Origin: Pollutimonas thiosulfatoxidans
Lineage (GTDB): Bacteria; Pseudomonadota; Gammaproteobacteria; Burkholderiales; Burkholderiaceae_B
Direction of reading: 5' to 3'
Assembly: GCF_004022565.1 (NCBI RefSeq)
Contig: NZ_CP022987.1
Coordinates: 2,542,001-2,606,000 of the forward strand
Length of the DNA stretch: 64,000 nucleotides
Shown here: piece by piece, positions 16,212 through 24,850 of the stretch
Layout of the letters: each line of letters begins with the position of its first letter
Position numbering within the stretch: position 1 is the stretch's first letter
Program-made: the position numbers and the translations under genes
The notes under the pieces: generated by a model
The model's input: the letters and a program-made list of their open reading frames with translations, nothing else
What the model was told of the DNA's origin: nothing
The model's database searches: none

Positions 16212-17204
16212 TTAGGCAACCCCAGCATGCGAAGCCTGCTCATCCGCATGATACGAAGACCGCACCATCGCCCCAACCGCAGCATGCGTAAACCCCATCG
16301 CATAGGCCTCGCGCTCGAGCATCTTGAACACATCCGGATGCGGATAGCGCAGCACCGGCAAATGATGCGGCGAAGGTTGCAAATACTGCCCTATCGTCAG
16401 CATATCCACATTGTGCGCGCGCAGATCCCGCATCACCTCAAGGATCTCTTCGTCCGTCTCGCCCAGCCCCAGCATCAGCCCCGACTTCGTCGGAACCCCA
16501 GGGTGCAGCACCTTGAACTCAGACAGCAGCCTCAGCGAATGCTGATAATCTGAACCCGGCCTGGCCTGCTTATACAAACGAGGCACCGTCTCCAGATTGT
16601 GATTCATCACATCCGGCGGCCCTTCATTCAAAATACCCAGCGCACGATCCAGGCGCCCCCGGAAATCCGGTACCAGCACCTCGATTCGCGTGGACGGCGA
16701 GCGCTCGCGCACCTGACGGATGCACTCCACAAAGTGGGCAGCCCCGCCGTCGCGCAGATCGTCGCGGTCCACCGAAGTGATCACCACATATGACAGCTTC
16801 ATGGCCGCAATGCTGCGGGCCAGGTTTGCCGGCTCGTCCACATCCAGGGGATCGGGCCGACCATGGCCCACATCACAGAACGGGCAGCGACGGGTGCATT
16901 TGTCGCCCATGATCATGAAGGTGGCCGTGCCTTTGCCGAAGCACTCGCCGATATTCGGGCAGGACGCCTCTTCGCATACCGTGTGCAGCTTGTGCTCGCG
17001 CAGTATCTTCTTGATGTCGTAAAAGCGCGAGCCAGGCGCCGCCGCCTTCACGCGTATCCAGTCGGGCTTTTTCAGGCGTTCGGCCTGCACCACCTTGATG
17101 GGAATACGCGATGTCTTGTCGGCCGCCTTCTGCTTTTGCGTGGCGTCGTAAGGGGCTGGGCGGACCGTGGGCTTGCGCACGGATGGCTGTTCAGCTGTAG
17201 TCAT
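16212..17204 (-). CDS. lipA: Lipoyl synthase
   Basis: This radical-SAM enzyme inserts two sulfurs into octanoyl groups on E2 and GcvH proteins. The ATG at 17204 (330 residues) is preferred over one eight codons upstream because AGGAAAC lies just before it. The auxiliary cluster cysteines are C77, C82 and C88 (CEEASCPNIGEC) and the radical-SAM CX3CX2C is C103, C107, C110 (CTRRCPFC). The C-terminal RSSYHADE carries the conserved Ser that ligates the auxiliary cluster. It closes the dat-ybeD-lipB-crotonase-lipA row, about 65 bases after the crotonase gene. Confidence 0.97.
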   Translation of the reverse strand: MTTAEQPSVRKPTVRPAPYDATQKQKAADKTSRIPIKVVQAERLKKPDWIRVKAAAPGSRFYDIKKILREHKLHTVCEEASCPNIGECFGKGTATFMIMGDKCTRRCPFCDVGHGRPDPLDVDEPANLARSIAAMKLSYVVITSVDRDDLRDGGAAHFVECIRQVRERSPSTRIEVLVPDFRGRLDRALGILNEGPPDVMNHNLETVPRLYKQARPGSDYQHSLRLLSEFKVLHPGVPTKSGLMLGLGETDEEILEVMRDLRAHNVDMLTIGQYLQPSPHHLPVLRYPHPDVFKMLEREAYAMGFTHAAVGAMVRSSYHADEQASHAGVA

Positions 17205-17269
17205 TAGGTTTCCTATGTCAGTGGCCATTTTAGCGCGCCGGTGTCCGGCCCCGCCAATGACCCTGCTTC

Positions 17270-18055
17270 TTACTTGCCTTTCCAGACCGGATGGCGCTTC
17301 TGCATGAAGGCGTCTATGCCTTCGGCCACGTCTTCGGCCATCATGTTTTCGGCCATGACCTTACCTGCGTAGTCGTAGGCGTCGCCCAGGCCCATACCCA
17401 ACTGGCGTTTATACATGGCCTTGCCCGTGCGGACCGCAACTGGGCTCTTGCCGCAAATCGTCTGTACCAGGGCGTCGACTTCGGCGTCCAGTTGATCCGG
17501 CGCCACCGCGCGATTGATCAAGCCGTTGTCCACGGCGTCTTGCGCGCTGATGAACTGGCCGGTAATAAGCATTTCGAACGCTTTCTTGGCGGGCACATTG
17601 CGCATCAGCGCCACTGCCGGCGTCGAGCAGAAAAGCCCCACGTTGATGCCTGACACCGCGAACTTGGCAGTGTCGGCCGAGATGGCCAGGTCACAACTGG
17701 CTACCAGTTGGCAGCCGGCGGCCGTGGCGGTGCCATGCACCTTGGCAATAACGGGCACCGGCAGGTTCACAATGCTTTGCATGACGCGGCCGCAATTGGC
17801 AAATAACTGCTCGTAATAGCGCTGGTCGGGGTTGGCGCGCATTTGCTTCAGGTCGTGGCCGGCGCAAAACGCCCGCCCATTGCCTGCCAATACGACGCAA
17901 CGTACCGAGTCGTCCTCGGCTATTGCCGCCAGCGCGCGCTGCAGCTCGTCGAGCAGGGCTTCGGATAAGGCATTGAATTGGTCGGGACGGTTAAGCGTCA
18001 GCGTGACGACGCCGTCGATATTCTCGACCAGCAAGGGGTTGGCTACTGTGCTCAT
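17270..18055 (-). CDS. Enoyl-CoA hydratase/isomerase family protein, catalytic glutamates absent
   Basis: A 261-residue crotonase-fold protein with the oxyanion-hole segments FCAGHDLKQM (63-72) and GTATAAGCQLVAS (108-120). In classical enoyl-CoA hydratase two glutamates protonate and hydrate the substrate; by alignment these positions are Gln116 (GGGCELA reads AAGCQLV) and Gly136 (QPE reads VSG). This pattern resembles the ECHDC3-like branch rather than a true hydratase. The start overlaps the lipB stop by four bases, so it is embedded in the lipoate operon. Reaction unknown; acyl-CoA thioester binding is likely. Confidence 0.85.
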   Translation of the reverse strand: MSTVANPLLVENIDGVVTLTLNRPDQFNALSEALLDELQRALAAIAEDDSVRCVVLAGNGRAFCAGHDLKQMRANPDQRYYEQLFANCGRVMQSIVNLPVPVIAKVHGTATAAGCQLVASCDLAISADTAKFAVSGINVGLFCSTPAVALMRNVPAKKAFEMLITGQFISAQDAVDNGLINRAVAPDQLDAEVDALVQTICGKSPVAVRTGKAMYKRQLGMGLGDAYDYAGKVMAENMMAEDVAEGIDAFMQKRHPVWKGK

Positions 18056-18729
18056 GCGATTTCCTTGTGATGTTGTTCTTGATGGGCCACGGCCGCCTCA
18101 AAAGCGGCGATCAATCGCGCGCCCAGCAACTGGCCAACATCGTAAACGTTAGCCCGTATGCCACAGGTCCGCAAATCGACGGTCCGCAGGCCTTCGTATC
18201 CGCAGGGGTTAATCCCCAAAAAGGGCGACAGGTCCATATCCACATTCAAGGCCAACCCATGGTAGGCACAGCCCTGGCGCACCTTGATTCCCAGCGCGGC
18301 GATCTTGGCCAGGCTTGCCGGCTCGTTCGCCAACGCCATCGGCACGTAGACGCCCGGCGCACCGGGCTTGCGGCAACTGCCTTTTACTCCGAGCTCGTCC
18401 AGCAAAGCGATCAGGACGTCTTCCAGCAGCGCGACGTACTCTTTGACGAATAAATGGCGGCGGCGCAGGTCTATCAGGCAATAGGCGGTAAGCTGGCCAG
18501 GCCCGTGGTAGGTAACCTGCCCGCCCCGGTCACACCTCACAACGGGGATATCGCCGGCATTCAGAATGTGTTCGGGCTTGCCGGCCTGGCCCAAGGTATA
18601 GACCGGTGCATGCTCGACAAACCAGATCTGGTCGGGGGTGGCCTCGCTACGCATCTCGGTGAAGTCGCGCATGGCCTGCCACACTTCCAGATACGAGCTG
18701 GGCTGGCTGATCCAGCGGCAAGTGATCAT
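18052..18729 (-). CDS. lipB: Octanoyl-[acyl carrier protein]:protein octanoyltransferase
   Basis: LipB moves the octanoyl chain from ACP to lipoyl domains, the step before LipA. Hallmarks are RGGQVTYHGPGQL (about 67-79), the Lys in AALGIKVRQG and the nucleophilic Cys in GINPCGYEG, which form the acyl-transfer dyad. The 225-residue length is normal. It starts just four bases after the ybeD stop, and its stop is coupled to the crotonase gene. Confidence 0.97.
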   Translation of the reverse strand: MITCRWISQPSSYLEVWQAMRDFTEMRSEATPDQIWFVEHAPVYTLGQAGKPEHILNAGDIPVVRCDRGGQVTYHGPGQLTAYCLIDLRRRHLFVKEYVALLEDVLIALLDELGVKGSCRKPGAPGVYVPMALANEPASLAKIAALGIKVRQGCAYHGLALNVDMDLSPFLGINPCGYEGLRTVDLRTCGIRANVYDVGQLLGARLIAAFEAAVAHQEQHHKEIA

Positions 18730-18732
18730 GGC

Positions 18733-19008
18733 CTACAGAACAATGGACACCATATCGTGACCATGCAGGGCCTTGTATAGGGCATCAAGCTGTTCGCGCG
18801 ACGTGGCACGCACCGTGAACGTCAGGCCAATATAGTTGCCGCTCTTGCTCGGCCGCATTTCGACCGTTGCCGGATCAAATGTCGGGTCGAACTCCATCAC
18901 GATATCGGTCAATGTCTGGGCAAAGTCAGGCCGCGCGCGGCCCATGACCTTGATGGGAAAGTCGCTGGGATACTCGATAAGCGACTGCTCTGGCGGAATC
19001 TCTTGCAT
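18733..19008 (-). CDS. YbeD/DUF493 family protein
   Basis: A 91-residue ACT-like small protein. Its order directly before lipB is conserved through many proteobacteria, where it is called YbeD or UPF0250. The recognisable parts are LIEYPSDFPIKVMGR (about 9-23) and the closing YKALHGHDMVSIVL. The biochemical role is not established. It follows the aminotransferase gene by 15 bases in an evident operon. Confidence 0.92.
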   Translation of the reverse strand: MQEIPPEQSLIEYPSDFPIKVMGRARPDFAQTLTDIVMEFDPTFDPATVEMRPSKSGNYIGLTFTVRATSREQLDALYKALHGHDMVSIVL

Positions 19009-19023
19009 GGTGTACTCCGTGGT

Positions 19024-19887
19024 TCACAAGGCCGCTATTGCCTTGTCGTAACCAGCACGCAAGGCGGTGTATACGGGGCCGGCCTTGCCGGTGCCTACCG
19101 GCTTGCCGTTGTACGAGGTAATTGGCAAAAGCTCTTTCGTTGCTGACGACAACATCAGCTCGTCGGCCTCGTCGACTTCCTGCTGCGAAATGGGGCGGGC
19201 GTTGAAAGTAATACCCGCCTGTTCCGCGAGCTCTTCCAACAAACCATAGCGTATACCTTCCAGTATCAGATTGCTGCGCGGCGGCGCTAAAAGCACGCCG
19301 TCCTTGGCCACCCAAATATTGGCCGCCGAGCCTTCGCTGAGGTAGCCATCGCGAAACTGCAGCACATCGTCCACGCCGGCATCCACGGCATACTGCTTGG
19401 CAAGCACGTTGCCCAGCAAGGACACCGACTTGATCTCGCAGCGCAACCAACGGATGTCCGTCATGCCAACTGCCGAAAGCCCCTGCTCTCGCAATTCAGC
19501 CGTAGGACGCTTGAAGGGCGACACCATGCAAAACACGGTAGGTACGACCTTGTTCGGGAAAGCGTGGTCGCGCTTGGCTACCCCACGGGTAACCTGTATG
19601 TAGACCATGCAGTCGCCCAAGCCGGAGCGCGTGATCATGTCCAATACCAGCGCTTCCCAGTCGCTGCGCGACCGGCCGGTCTGGATGCCGATGGCGGCCA
19701 GGCTGCGCTCCAGGCGGGCCAGATGCCCGTCCATACGAAACGGCTTGCCGTTGTAGGCGGGCACGACATCGTAAATGCCATCGCCAAAAATGAAGCCGCG
19801 ATCCAGCACGGATATCTTGGCATCACCCAGGCGAACGTAGTCGCCGTTCAGGTATACAACACTGTCGTTGTCGACATCAGCAATCAT
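19024..19887 (-). CDS. D-amino acid aminotransferase (class IV PLP)
   Basis: A 287-residue fold-type IV aminotransferase. The Schiff-base lysine is K153 in WLRCEIKSVSLLGNVLAK, and the N-terminal block VYLNGDYVRLGDAKISVLDRG and the GSAANIWVAKDG cofactor loop fit D-alanine aminotransferase. It would make D-glutamate or D-alanine for the cell wall, which suits the neighbouring dacC, but class IV members also include branched-chain enzymes. The ATG has GAAGG upstream. It leads the ybeD-lipB operon; dacC lies 37 bases upstream. Confidence 0.88.
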   Translation of the reverse strand: MIADVDNDSVVYLNGDYVRLGDAKISVLDRGFIFGDGIYDVVPAYNGKPFRMDGHLARLERSLAAIGIQTGRSRSDWEALVLDMITRSGLGDCMVYIQVTRGVAKRDHAFPNKVVPTVFCMVSPFKRPTAELREQGLSAVGMTDIRWLRCEIKSVSLLGNVLAKQYAVDAGVDDVLQFRDGYLSEGSAANIWVAKDGVLLAPPRSNLILEGIRYGLLEELAEQAGITFNARPISQQEVDEADELMLSSATKELLPITSYNGKPVGTGKAGPVYTALRAGYDKAIAAL

Positions 19888-19924
19888 TGGTTGAACCTTC
19901 GTTGGAGCAGATTGGGCAGCAGGC

Positions 19925-21181
19925 CTATTCGAACATCAAGCGTACTTTGTCGACGATGCGTCCAAAGAAGCCGTCTTCAGGTACATCCTCCATGACATAG
20001 AGGGGATCCTGGCGCAATACCTTGCCGTCCAGCGACAAGGACACCGTGCCGACCTTGGTGCCTTTCTTCAAGGGCGCGATCAGCGGCTGCGTATATTGCG
20101 CAACGGGCTTGACCTCGGGACCCTTCCCGCGAGGCACGGTCACCCACGTGGCTTGTTCAGAGCCCAGCCCGACGGTATCGGCCTCGCCCTCCCAGACACG
20201 GGCGCTGACAGCCGGCTTGTCGTTATCGTAAAGCTTGATGGTGTCGAAGTTCTGGAAGCTCCAGTTCAGCAGCTTCAGGCTGTTTTCCGTGCGGGCCGCA
20301 TCGCTGGCAGCGCCGACAATTACCGAGACCACACGGCGGCCATCGCGCAGCGCCGTAGTGACCAGGCAATACCCTGCCGACTGCGTATGACCGGTTTTCA
20401 ATCCATCTACAGTGGGGTCGGTCCAGAGCAGCCGATTGCGGTTGTTCTGCTTGATGTTGTTGTAGGTGTATTCCTTCTGACTGTAATAGTGCAGATACTG
20501 GGGGAAATCAGTGACCAGATTCTTGGCGATGATGGCCAGGTCGCGCACCGTCGTCAGATGGGTAGGGTCAGGCAGGCCGGTGGAGTTCACGAAGTGCGTG
20601 CCTTCGAGGCCTTGGCGAGCGGCTTCTTCGTTCATCAGCGCCGCGAAGGCGGCTTCGCTGCCGGCAACCGCCTCGGCCAGCGCCACCGACGCGTCGTTGC
20701 CCGACTGCACAATAATGCCTTGCAAGAGTTCATCCACCGTCACCTGCGAGTTGGGCTTGATGAACATGCGTGAGCCTTCGGTCCGCCAGGCATTTTCAGA
20801 AACATGTACCTTTTGATCCAGCGCGAGGCGATTGCCTTCCAGCGCCTGAAATATCACATAAGCGGCCATCAGCTTGGTCAGGGAGGCCGGCTCGACTGAT
20901 TGATTCGGATTTTGCGTGGCGATAATCTGCCCGCTGTTCACATCCAGCGTCAGCCACGCCGTGGCGGTCAGGTTGGGCGCAGGCACGGCGGCCAGCTCGC
21001 CCACTGCAGTTACCGGCCCCGAAGCGGGCGTAACCATGGCGGCAGCAGGCGCGGCGGGGGCGGCGGGGGCGGCGGCGTCCTGCGCAAACGACAGGGTTGG
21101 CGCCATGGCCAGCGCCATGGCGACCACCAGGGGAGAAAGATAATGGCGATGTATGGGAAGACGCAGTTTATTTAGTGGCAT
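19925..21181 (-). CDS. dacC: D-alanyl-D-alanine carboxypeptidase (PBP5/6 type)
   Basis: A 418-residue periplasmic serine peptidase that trims the terminal D-Ala of peptidoglycan pentapeptides. With the ATG at 21181 the active-site motifs are SLTK (Ser100-Lys103), SGN (160-162) and KTG (262-264). A signal peptide ends near FAQ, followed by an Ala/Pro-rich linker encoded by a GGCGGGG-type tandem repeat (about 21050-21080). The C-terminal beta domain ends with an amphipathic helix (FFGRIVDKVRLMFE) typical of membrane anchoring in this family. A TTG two codons upstream is a less likely start. Confidence 0.93.
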   Translation of the reverse strand: MPLNKLRLPIHRHYLSPLVVAMALAMAPTLSFAQDAAAPAAPAAPAAAMVTPASGPVTAVGELAAVPAPNLTATAWLTLDVNSGQIIATQNPNQSVEPASLTKLMAAYVIFQALEGNRLALDQKVHVSENAWRTEGSRMFIKPNSQVTVDELLQGIIVQSGNDASVALAEAVAGSEAAFAALMNEEAARQGLEGTHFVNSTGLPDPTHLTTVRDLAIIAKNLVTDFPQYLHYYSQKEYTYNNIKQNNRNRLLWTDPTVDGLKTGHTQSAGYCLVTTALRDGRRVVSVIVGAASDAARTENSLKLLNWSFQNFDTIKLYDNDKPAVSARVWEGEADTVGLGSEQATWVTVPRGKGPEVKPVAQYTQPLIAPLKKGTKVGTVSLSLDGKVLRQDPLYVMEDVPEDGFFGRIVDKVRLMFE

Positions 21182-21251
21182 TGGCAATAGAGGAGTAAGG
21201 GTGCTGCGGGTTCGAGCCGCATGGGCGAAGGTTTCTATACTAACTGCTGGC

Positions 21252-21896
21252 TTAAATGGATGCCAGCCGCTGCTGCACCAAGGCCTTCAAGGTAACAAGT
21301 TTTCCATGGAAAAAGTGGCTGGCGTCCGGAATCACCACCATCGGCAACTCGCGCGAGCGCGCAAAATCCATGGCCTCTGACAAAGGCACGACCTCGTCTA
21401 CCTCGCCGTGCACCAGGAAAGTGTGGTCAGGGACGTCAATATCGCGAAACTTGAAGCGATCTACCGCCGAGCCCACCAGCATCAAGGCATCAGGCAGCTT
21501 TTGCGATTCGGCTTTCAGTGCAGAATAAAGCTGGGCGGCTACCGACGTACCGAACGAAAAGCCGGCCAGCACGAACTTGCCCGCGGCAGCCTCGGGATAC
21601 TGCTGCGCAAACTGGGCAACCAGCTGCTGCATATCGGTGGTCTCGCCCTTGGCGGCATCGAACTCGCCTTCCGAGCTTCCTACCCCCCGGAAATCGGGTC
21701 GCAGGGCCATCAGGCCACGTTCAACACAGGCCCGGGCAATGGTCGTGACGATTTTGTTGTTGCGCGCCCCGCCGTGCAGCGGGTGTGGGTGCAACACCAG
21801 TGCCCAGCCCAGCGGCGGGTCCATCGGCAGGTCGAGCGCACAATCAATGGCGCCCGCATCGCCCTGGAAGGTTATTTTCTCGGTACGAGCAAGCAT
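21252..21896 (-). CDS. Alpha/beta hydrolase of the short YqiA/dienelactone-like type
   Basis: A 214-residue single-domain hydrolase. The nucleophile elbow is GFSFG (about residues 106-110), the acid is probably in HGEVDEVVP, and the His in PDASHFFHG completes the triad. The HPHPLHGGARNNKIV segment near residue 36 is characteristic of a conserved proteobacterial family of unknown substrate. No signal peptide. It is divergent from birA, 75 bases away, and upstream of dacC on the same strand. Confidence 0.86.
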   Translation of the reverse strand: MLARTEKITFQGDAGAIDCALDLPMDPPLGWALVLHPHPLHGGARNNKIVTTIARACVERGLMALRPDFRGVGSSEGEFDAAKGETTDMQQLVAQFAQQYPEAAAGKFVLAGFSFGTSVAAQLYSALKAESQKLPDALMLVGSAVDRFKFRDIDVPDHTFLVHGEVDEVVPLSEAMDFARSRELPMVVIPDASHFFHGKLVTLKALVQQRLASI

Positions 21897-21971
21897 GAGT
21901 TAGATTGAGTTATAAACAAAGGCCCGCCCATTTTACGCCACACTGGTTTTTCCACCGATTGCGCCGCAACC

Positions 21972-22847
21972 ATGATCGCCACACCGCCACAGCCCCTGCC
22001 CGATCCCAGTCACTTGGCGGCCGACCTTGCCGCTGCGCTACCGGCGTTCAAACAGGTGCAATGGGTACAGACCACCGACTCGACCAATGGCGATTTGCTT
22101 GCCATGGCGCGCGCCGACCGGGGCCCGCAGGCACGGCCGTGGCTGCTGGGCGCGCATTTGCAAGAGCGTGGACGCGGGCGGGCCGGTCGCCGCTGGCAAA
22201 ACCGGCCAGGCGCCAATTTGATGTTCTCTTGCGCGTTCGATGTATTCCTGTCGCCACGACAGCTGCCAGCGCTATCGCCGCTGGCTGGCTTGGCTGCCTG
22301 CGAAGCGCTGCGCGAACTGATTACGCCGGAGCAGCGGCTGCACATGGCCATGAAATGGCCTAACGACGTGCAATGGAAACGCGCCAAGCTGGCGGGCATT
22401 CTTGTAGAGCTGACTCGGGCCGGCACCTCGCGCCTGTCCAACGACCACTATGTGGCCATTATCGGCATGGGCGTAAACCTGGACGACGCACGGGCCCTCA
22501 GCCAGTCCCTCAACCGGCAAATTGCCGATTGGGCCGAGGTTGCGCGCGACGACCCCGGCGCGGCAACTGCCACCCCCGTTGACCTTGTATCGCGCATCGC
22601 CATGGCCTGGTATGACAGCCTGAACCAGGTCACGGCCCACGGCTTTGATGCCATCCCCGAGCGCTATGCCCATGTGGATGCCTTGGCCGGCCAACACATC
22701 AATGTGCTCGACGATGGCCGCATCCTGCAGGCTGGCATTGCCTGCGGCGTGAACACGTTTGGGCAACTGATGTTGCGCACGCCGTCCGAAGAAATACCGA
22801 TCTCCATCGGCGAGATCTCGGTCCGACCACAGACGGCGCTGCCATGA
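21972..22847 (+). CDS. birA: Biotin--[acetyl-CoA-carboxylase] ligase (no HTH domain)
   Basis: A 291-residue biotin protein ligase that makes biotinyl-AMP and attaches biotin to BCCP. The nucleotide/biotin loop is GRGRAGRRWQN (about 58-68), and MKWPNDVQWKRAKLAGILVE (about 117-136) is the second hallmark. There is no N-terminal winged helix, so it is the monofunctional type and does not repress biotin genes. Its stop overlaps coaX by four bases. Confidence 0.95.
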   Translation: MIATPPQPLPDPSHLAADLAAALPAFKQVQWVQTTDSTNGDLLAMARADRGPQARPWLLGAHLQERGRGRAGRRWQNRPGANLMFSCAFDVFLSPRQLPALSPLAGLAACEALRELITPEQRLHMAMKWPNDVQWKRAKLAGILVELTRAGTSRLSNDHYVAIIGMGVNLDDARALSQSLNRQIADWAEVARDDPGAATATPVDLVSRIAMAWYDSLNQVTAHGFDAIPERYAHVDALAGQHINVLDDGRILQAGIACGVNTFGQLMLRTPSEEIPISIGEISVRPQTALP

Positions 22848-23683
22848 AACTGCTTTTGGACCTGGGCAACACGCGCATCAAGGCCGGATGGATCGTATCC
22901 CAATCGGGGCAGCGCGAAGATCGGGCGCTGGCATTCGCCCATGCCGACCTGAAACAACTGCGGACCTGGCTACGCGAAATCGCCGCCGGGCCAACCGCCG
23001 CCACAGCCGCGCTGGGCGTCAATGTAGCCGGATCGGCATTGGCGCATGCGCTGGACGAGATGCTGGCTGAAGAACTGGGCATACCCATACGCTGGGTGTG
23101 CAGCAGCGCATCGGCCGGCGGGATCCTCAACGCCTATACCCAGCCCCAGCAATTGGGCGCAGACCGCTGGGTTGCCATGATAGGTATGGCGCAGCGCGCC
23201 CTTGCGCGGCCCGTCCTGCTTGCCACCTTTGGCACCGCCACCACCATCGACACGCTTGGGCTGGACAACAGGCAGCACGACACCATGCCAACCTTCAGGG
23301 GCGGTCTGATCTTTCCCGGCCCCGCCTTGATGCGTTCATCGCTGGCGGCCGGCACCGCCAATTTGCCTGCGGCAGACGGCGCCGTCGCGCCTTATCCGAC
23401 GGACACCCATCAGGCGATCAGCACCGGCATCGCGGCCGCGCAGGCGGGGGCCTTGTTGCGTCAGTGGCGTGTAGGCTTGTCGCATTATGGCCAGGCGCCA
23501 CAGGTCTATGTGTCGGGCGGCGGCTGGCCGATGGTTCAGGAAGAAGTGCAGCGCCTGTTGTCCCGGGCACGCAGCGATCTGGGCATGCCGCCTGAGAATG
23601 CGGGCTTCATCGCTTCACCGGTACTGGATGGGCTGGCGCGGCTGGCCAGCGATGCCAGCCTCATGCGCGATTGCAAGACCTGA
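22844..23683 (+). CDS. coaX: Type III pantothenate kinase
   Basis: First step of coenzyme A synthesis. The ASKHA-fold phosphate motifs are LLLDLGNTRIKAGW (3-16), GADRWVAMIG (about 105-114) and TFGTATTIDTLG (about 128-139). In Bordetella the same gene was named baf (Bvg accessory factor) because it influences pertussis toxin expression, so the birA-coaX pair is a family marker. The last coding bases (from 23662) nearly match a sequence after the autotransporter gene (see findings), and the final residues LMRDCKT may be recently acquired. Confidence 0.95.
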   Translation: MKLLLDLGNTRIKAGWIVSQSGQREDRALAFAHADLKQLRTWLREIAAGPTAATAALGVNVAGSALAHALDEMLAEELGIPIRWVCSSASAGGILNAYTQPQQLGADRWVAMIGMAQRALARPVLLATFGTATTIDTLGLDNRQHDTMPTFRGGLIFPGPALMRSSLAAGTANLPAADGAVAPYPTDTHQAISTGIAAAQAGALLRQWRVGLSHYGQAPQVYVSGGGWPMVQEEVQRLLSRARSDLGMPPENAGFIASPVLDGLARLASDASLMRDCKT

Positions 23684-23696
23684 CCCCAGCCCTGCC

Positions 23697-23876
23697 TTAG
23701 CGCCGCACGATGTCCGATTGGGGCGCACCCAATGTGATCGCTTGTTGATTGCGTTCGTTCAGGGCGCGCGGCTCGCGGCCGGCTTCGCTGGGCAGGGGGC
23801 CGAACAGCCCCTGGCCAAAGACCAACAAGGCAAGGTTTGCCAGCAGAATCAATAAAAACAGGGCACGCATGAGCAT
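23697..23876 (-). CDS. Small single-span protein, N-terminal part of a SPOR-type protein
   Basis: A 59-residue frame (or 57 from the inner ATG at 23870) reads MLMRALFLLILLANLALLVF, then GQGLFGPLPSEAGREPRALN and a short tail ending SDIVRR. It is a membrane anchor (about residues 4-20) followed by a GREP linker. Betaproteobacteria often have, next to birA-coaX, a longer protein with this start and a C-terminal SPOR peptidoglycan-binding domain; here the SPOR domain is absent and the frame stops 13 bases from the coaX stop, tail to tail. It may be a natural short form or a remnant. Family assignment is from memory of the N-terminal pattern. Confidence 0.6.
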   Translation of the reverse strand: MLMRALFLLILLANLALLVFGQGLFGPLPSEAGREPRALNERNQQAITLGAPQSDIVRR

Positions 23877-24019
23877 CGCTTCGAAGGGGATATCAATAGT
23901 GTAATGCAGCCGCCGCAGCGCGGATGGGTACGAAGTTTGCTAGTGACCTGCCGCCGGCCCGCCGTCGCGCGGCGCTATTGACGTATCATCCCCTCCTCCG
24001 ATTGCAATAAACATACAAC

Positions 24020-24850
24020 ATGAAGCCAATTCGCAAAGCTGTTTTCCCCGTTGCGGGCCTGGGCACCCGATTTCTTCCGGCCACCAAGGCCATGCCCAAA
24101 GAAATGCTTCCCATCGTCGACAAGCCGCTGATTCAGTATGCCGTCGAGGAAGCCATCGCTGCCGGCATCACCGATCTTATCTTCATCACCGGACGCAACA
24201 AGCGGGCTATCGAAGACCATTTCGATAGCGTGCCCGAACTGGAAGCGCAACTGGAGGCCAAGGGCAAACACGACTTGCTGGAGATCGTCCGCAATGTCAT
24301 CCCCAGTAATGTGAATTGCATCTATACGCGCCAACCTGCGCCATTGGGGCTAGGCCATGCGGTGCTGTGCGCGGCCCCCATCGTGGGCAATGAGCCTTTT
24401 GTGGTCCTGCTTGCTGACGACTTGATCGACGCCAAAACATCGGTCACCCAGCAACTGGTCGAGGCGGCGCATTGCCAGAACGGCAGTGTCATCGCCATCC
24501 AGGACGTCGAACGCGAGCACACTGACCGCTACGGCGTTATTTCCGGCGACGCCGTCAACGACAAGACCATGCGCATGACCGGCATCGTCGAGAAGCCGGC
24601 CCCGGCCGACGCGCCGACGACGCTGGCTGTGGTCGGGCGCTACGTGCTCGAACCGGAGATCTTCGAGCATCTGCGTCAAACCCAGGCCGGCGTTGGCGGC
24701 GAAATTCAACTGACGGACGGCATTGCCAGCCTGCTGCAAGCGCGAGCGGTGTTCGGACTGCAGTATGAGGGCGTGCGTTACGACTGCGGTAGCAAAGAGG
24801 GCTTCTTCCAGGCCACGCTAGAGCTGGGCCGCAAATACCACGGGCTTTGA
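24020..24850 (+). CDS. galU: UTP--glucose-1-phosphate uridylyltransferase
   Basis: Makes UDP-glucose for surface polysaccharides. The nucleotidyltransferase motif GLGTRFLPATKAMPKEMLP (14-32) and the VEKPAP and GSKEGFFQATLELGRKY blocks are typical. The protein has 276 residues, a little short at the C-terminus compared with many homologues. Its TGA stop lies in the sequence TTGACATCCTCCCC, which is the right end of the adjacent TnpB element, so the original last codons may have been replaced on insertion. Confidence 0.96.
   Translation: MKPIRKAVFPVAGLGTRFLPATKAMPKEMLPIVDKPLIQYAVEEAIAAGITDLIFITGRNKRAIEDHFDSVPELEAQLEAKGKHDLLEIVRNVIPSNVNCIYTRQPAPLGLGHAVLCAAPIVGNEPFVVLLADDLIDAKTSVTQQLVEAAHCQNGSVIAIQDVEREHTDRYGVISGDAVNDKTMRMTGIVEKPAPADAPTTLAVVGRYVLEPEIFEHLRQTQAGVGGEIQLTDGIASLLQARAVFGLQYEGVRYDCGSKEGFFQATLELGRKYHGL

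Noticed and set aside
21050..21080. GGCGGGG tandem stretch in dacC as a phase-variable tract
   Set aside because: The units code for an Ala/Pro linker in frame, are few and imperfect, and there is no sign of frame disruption.
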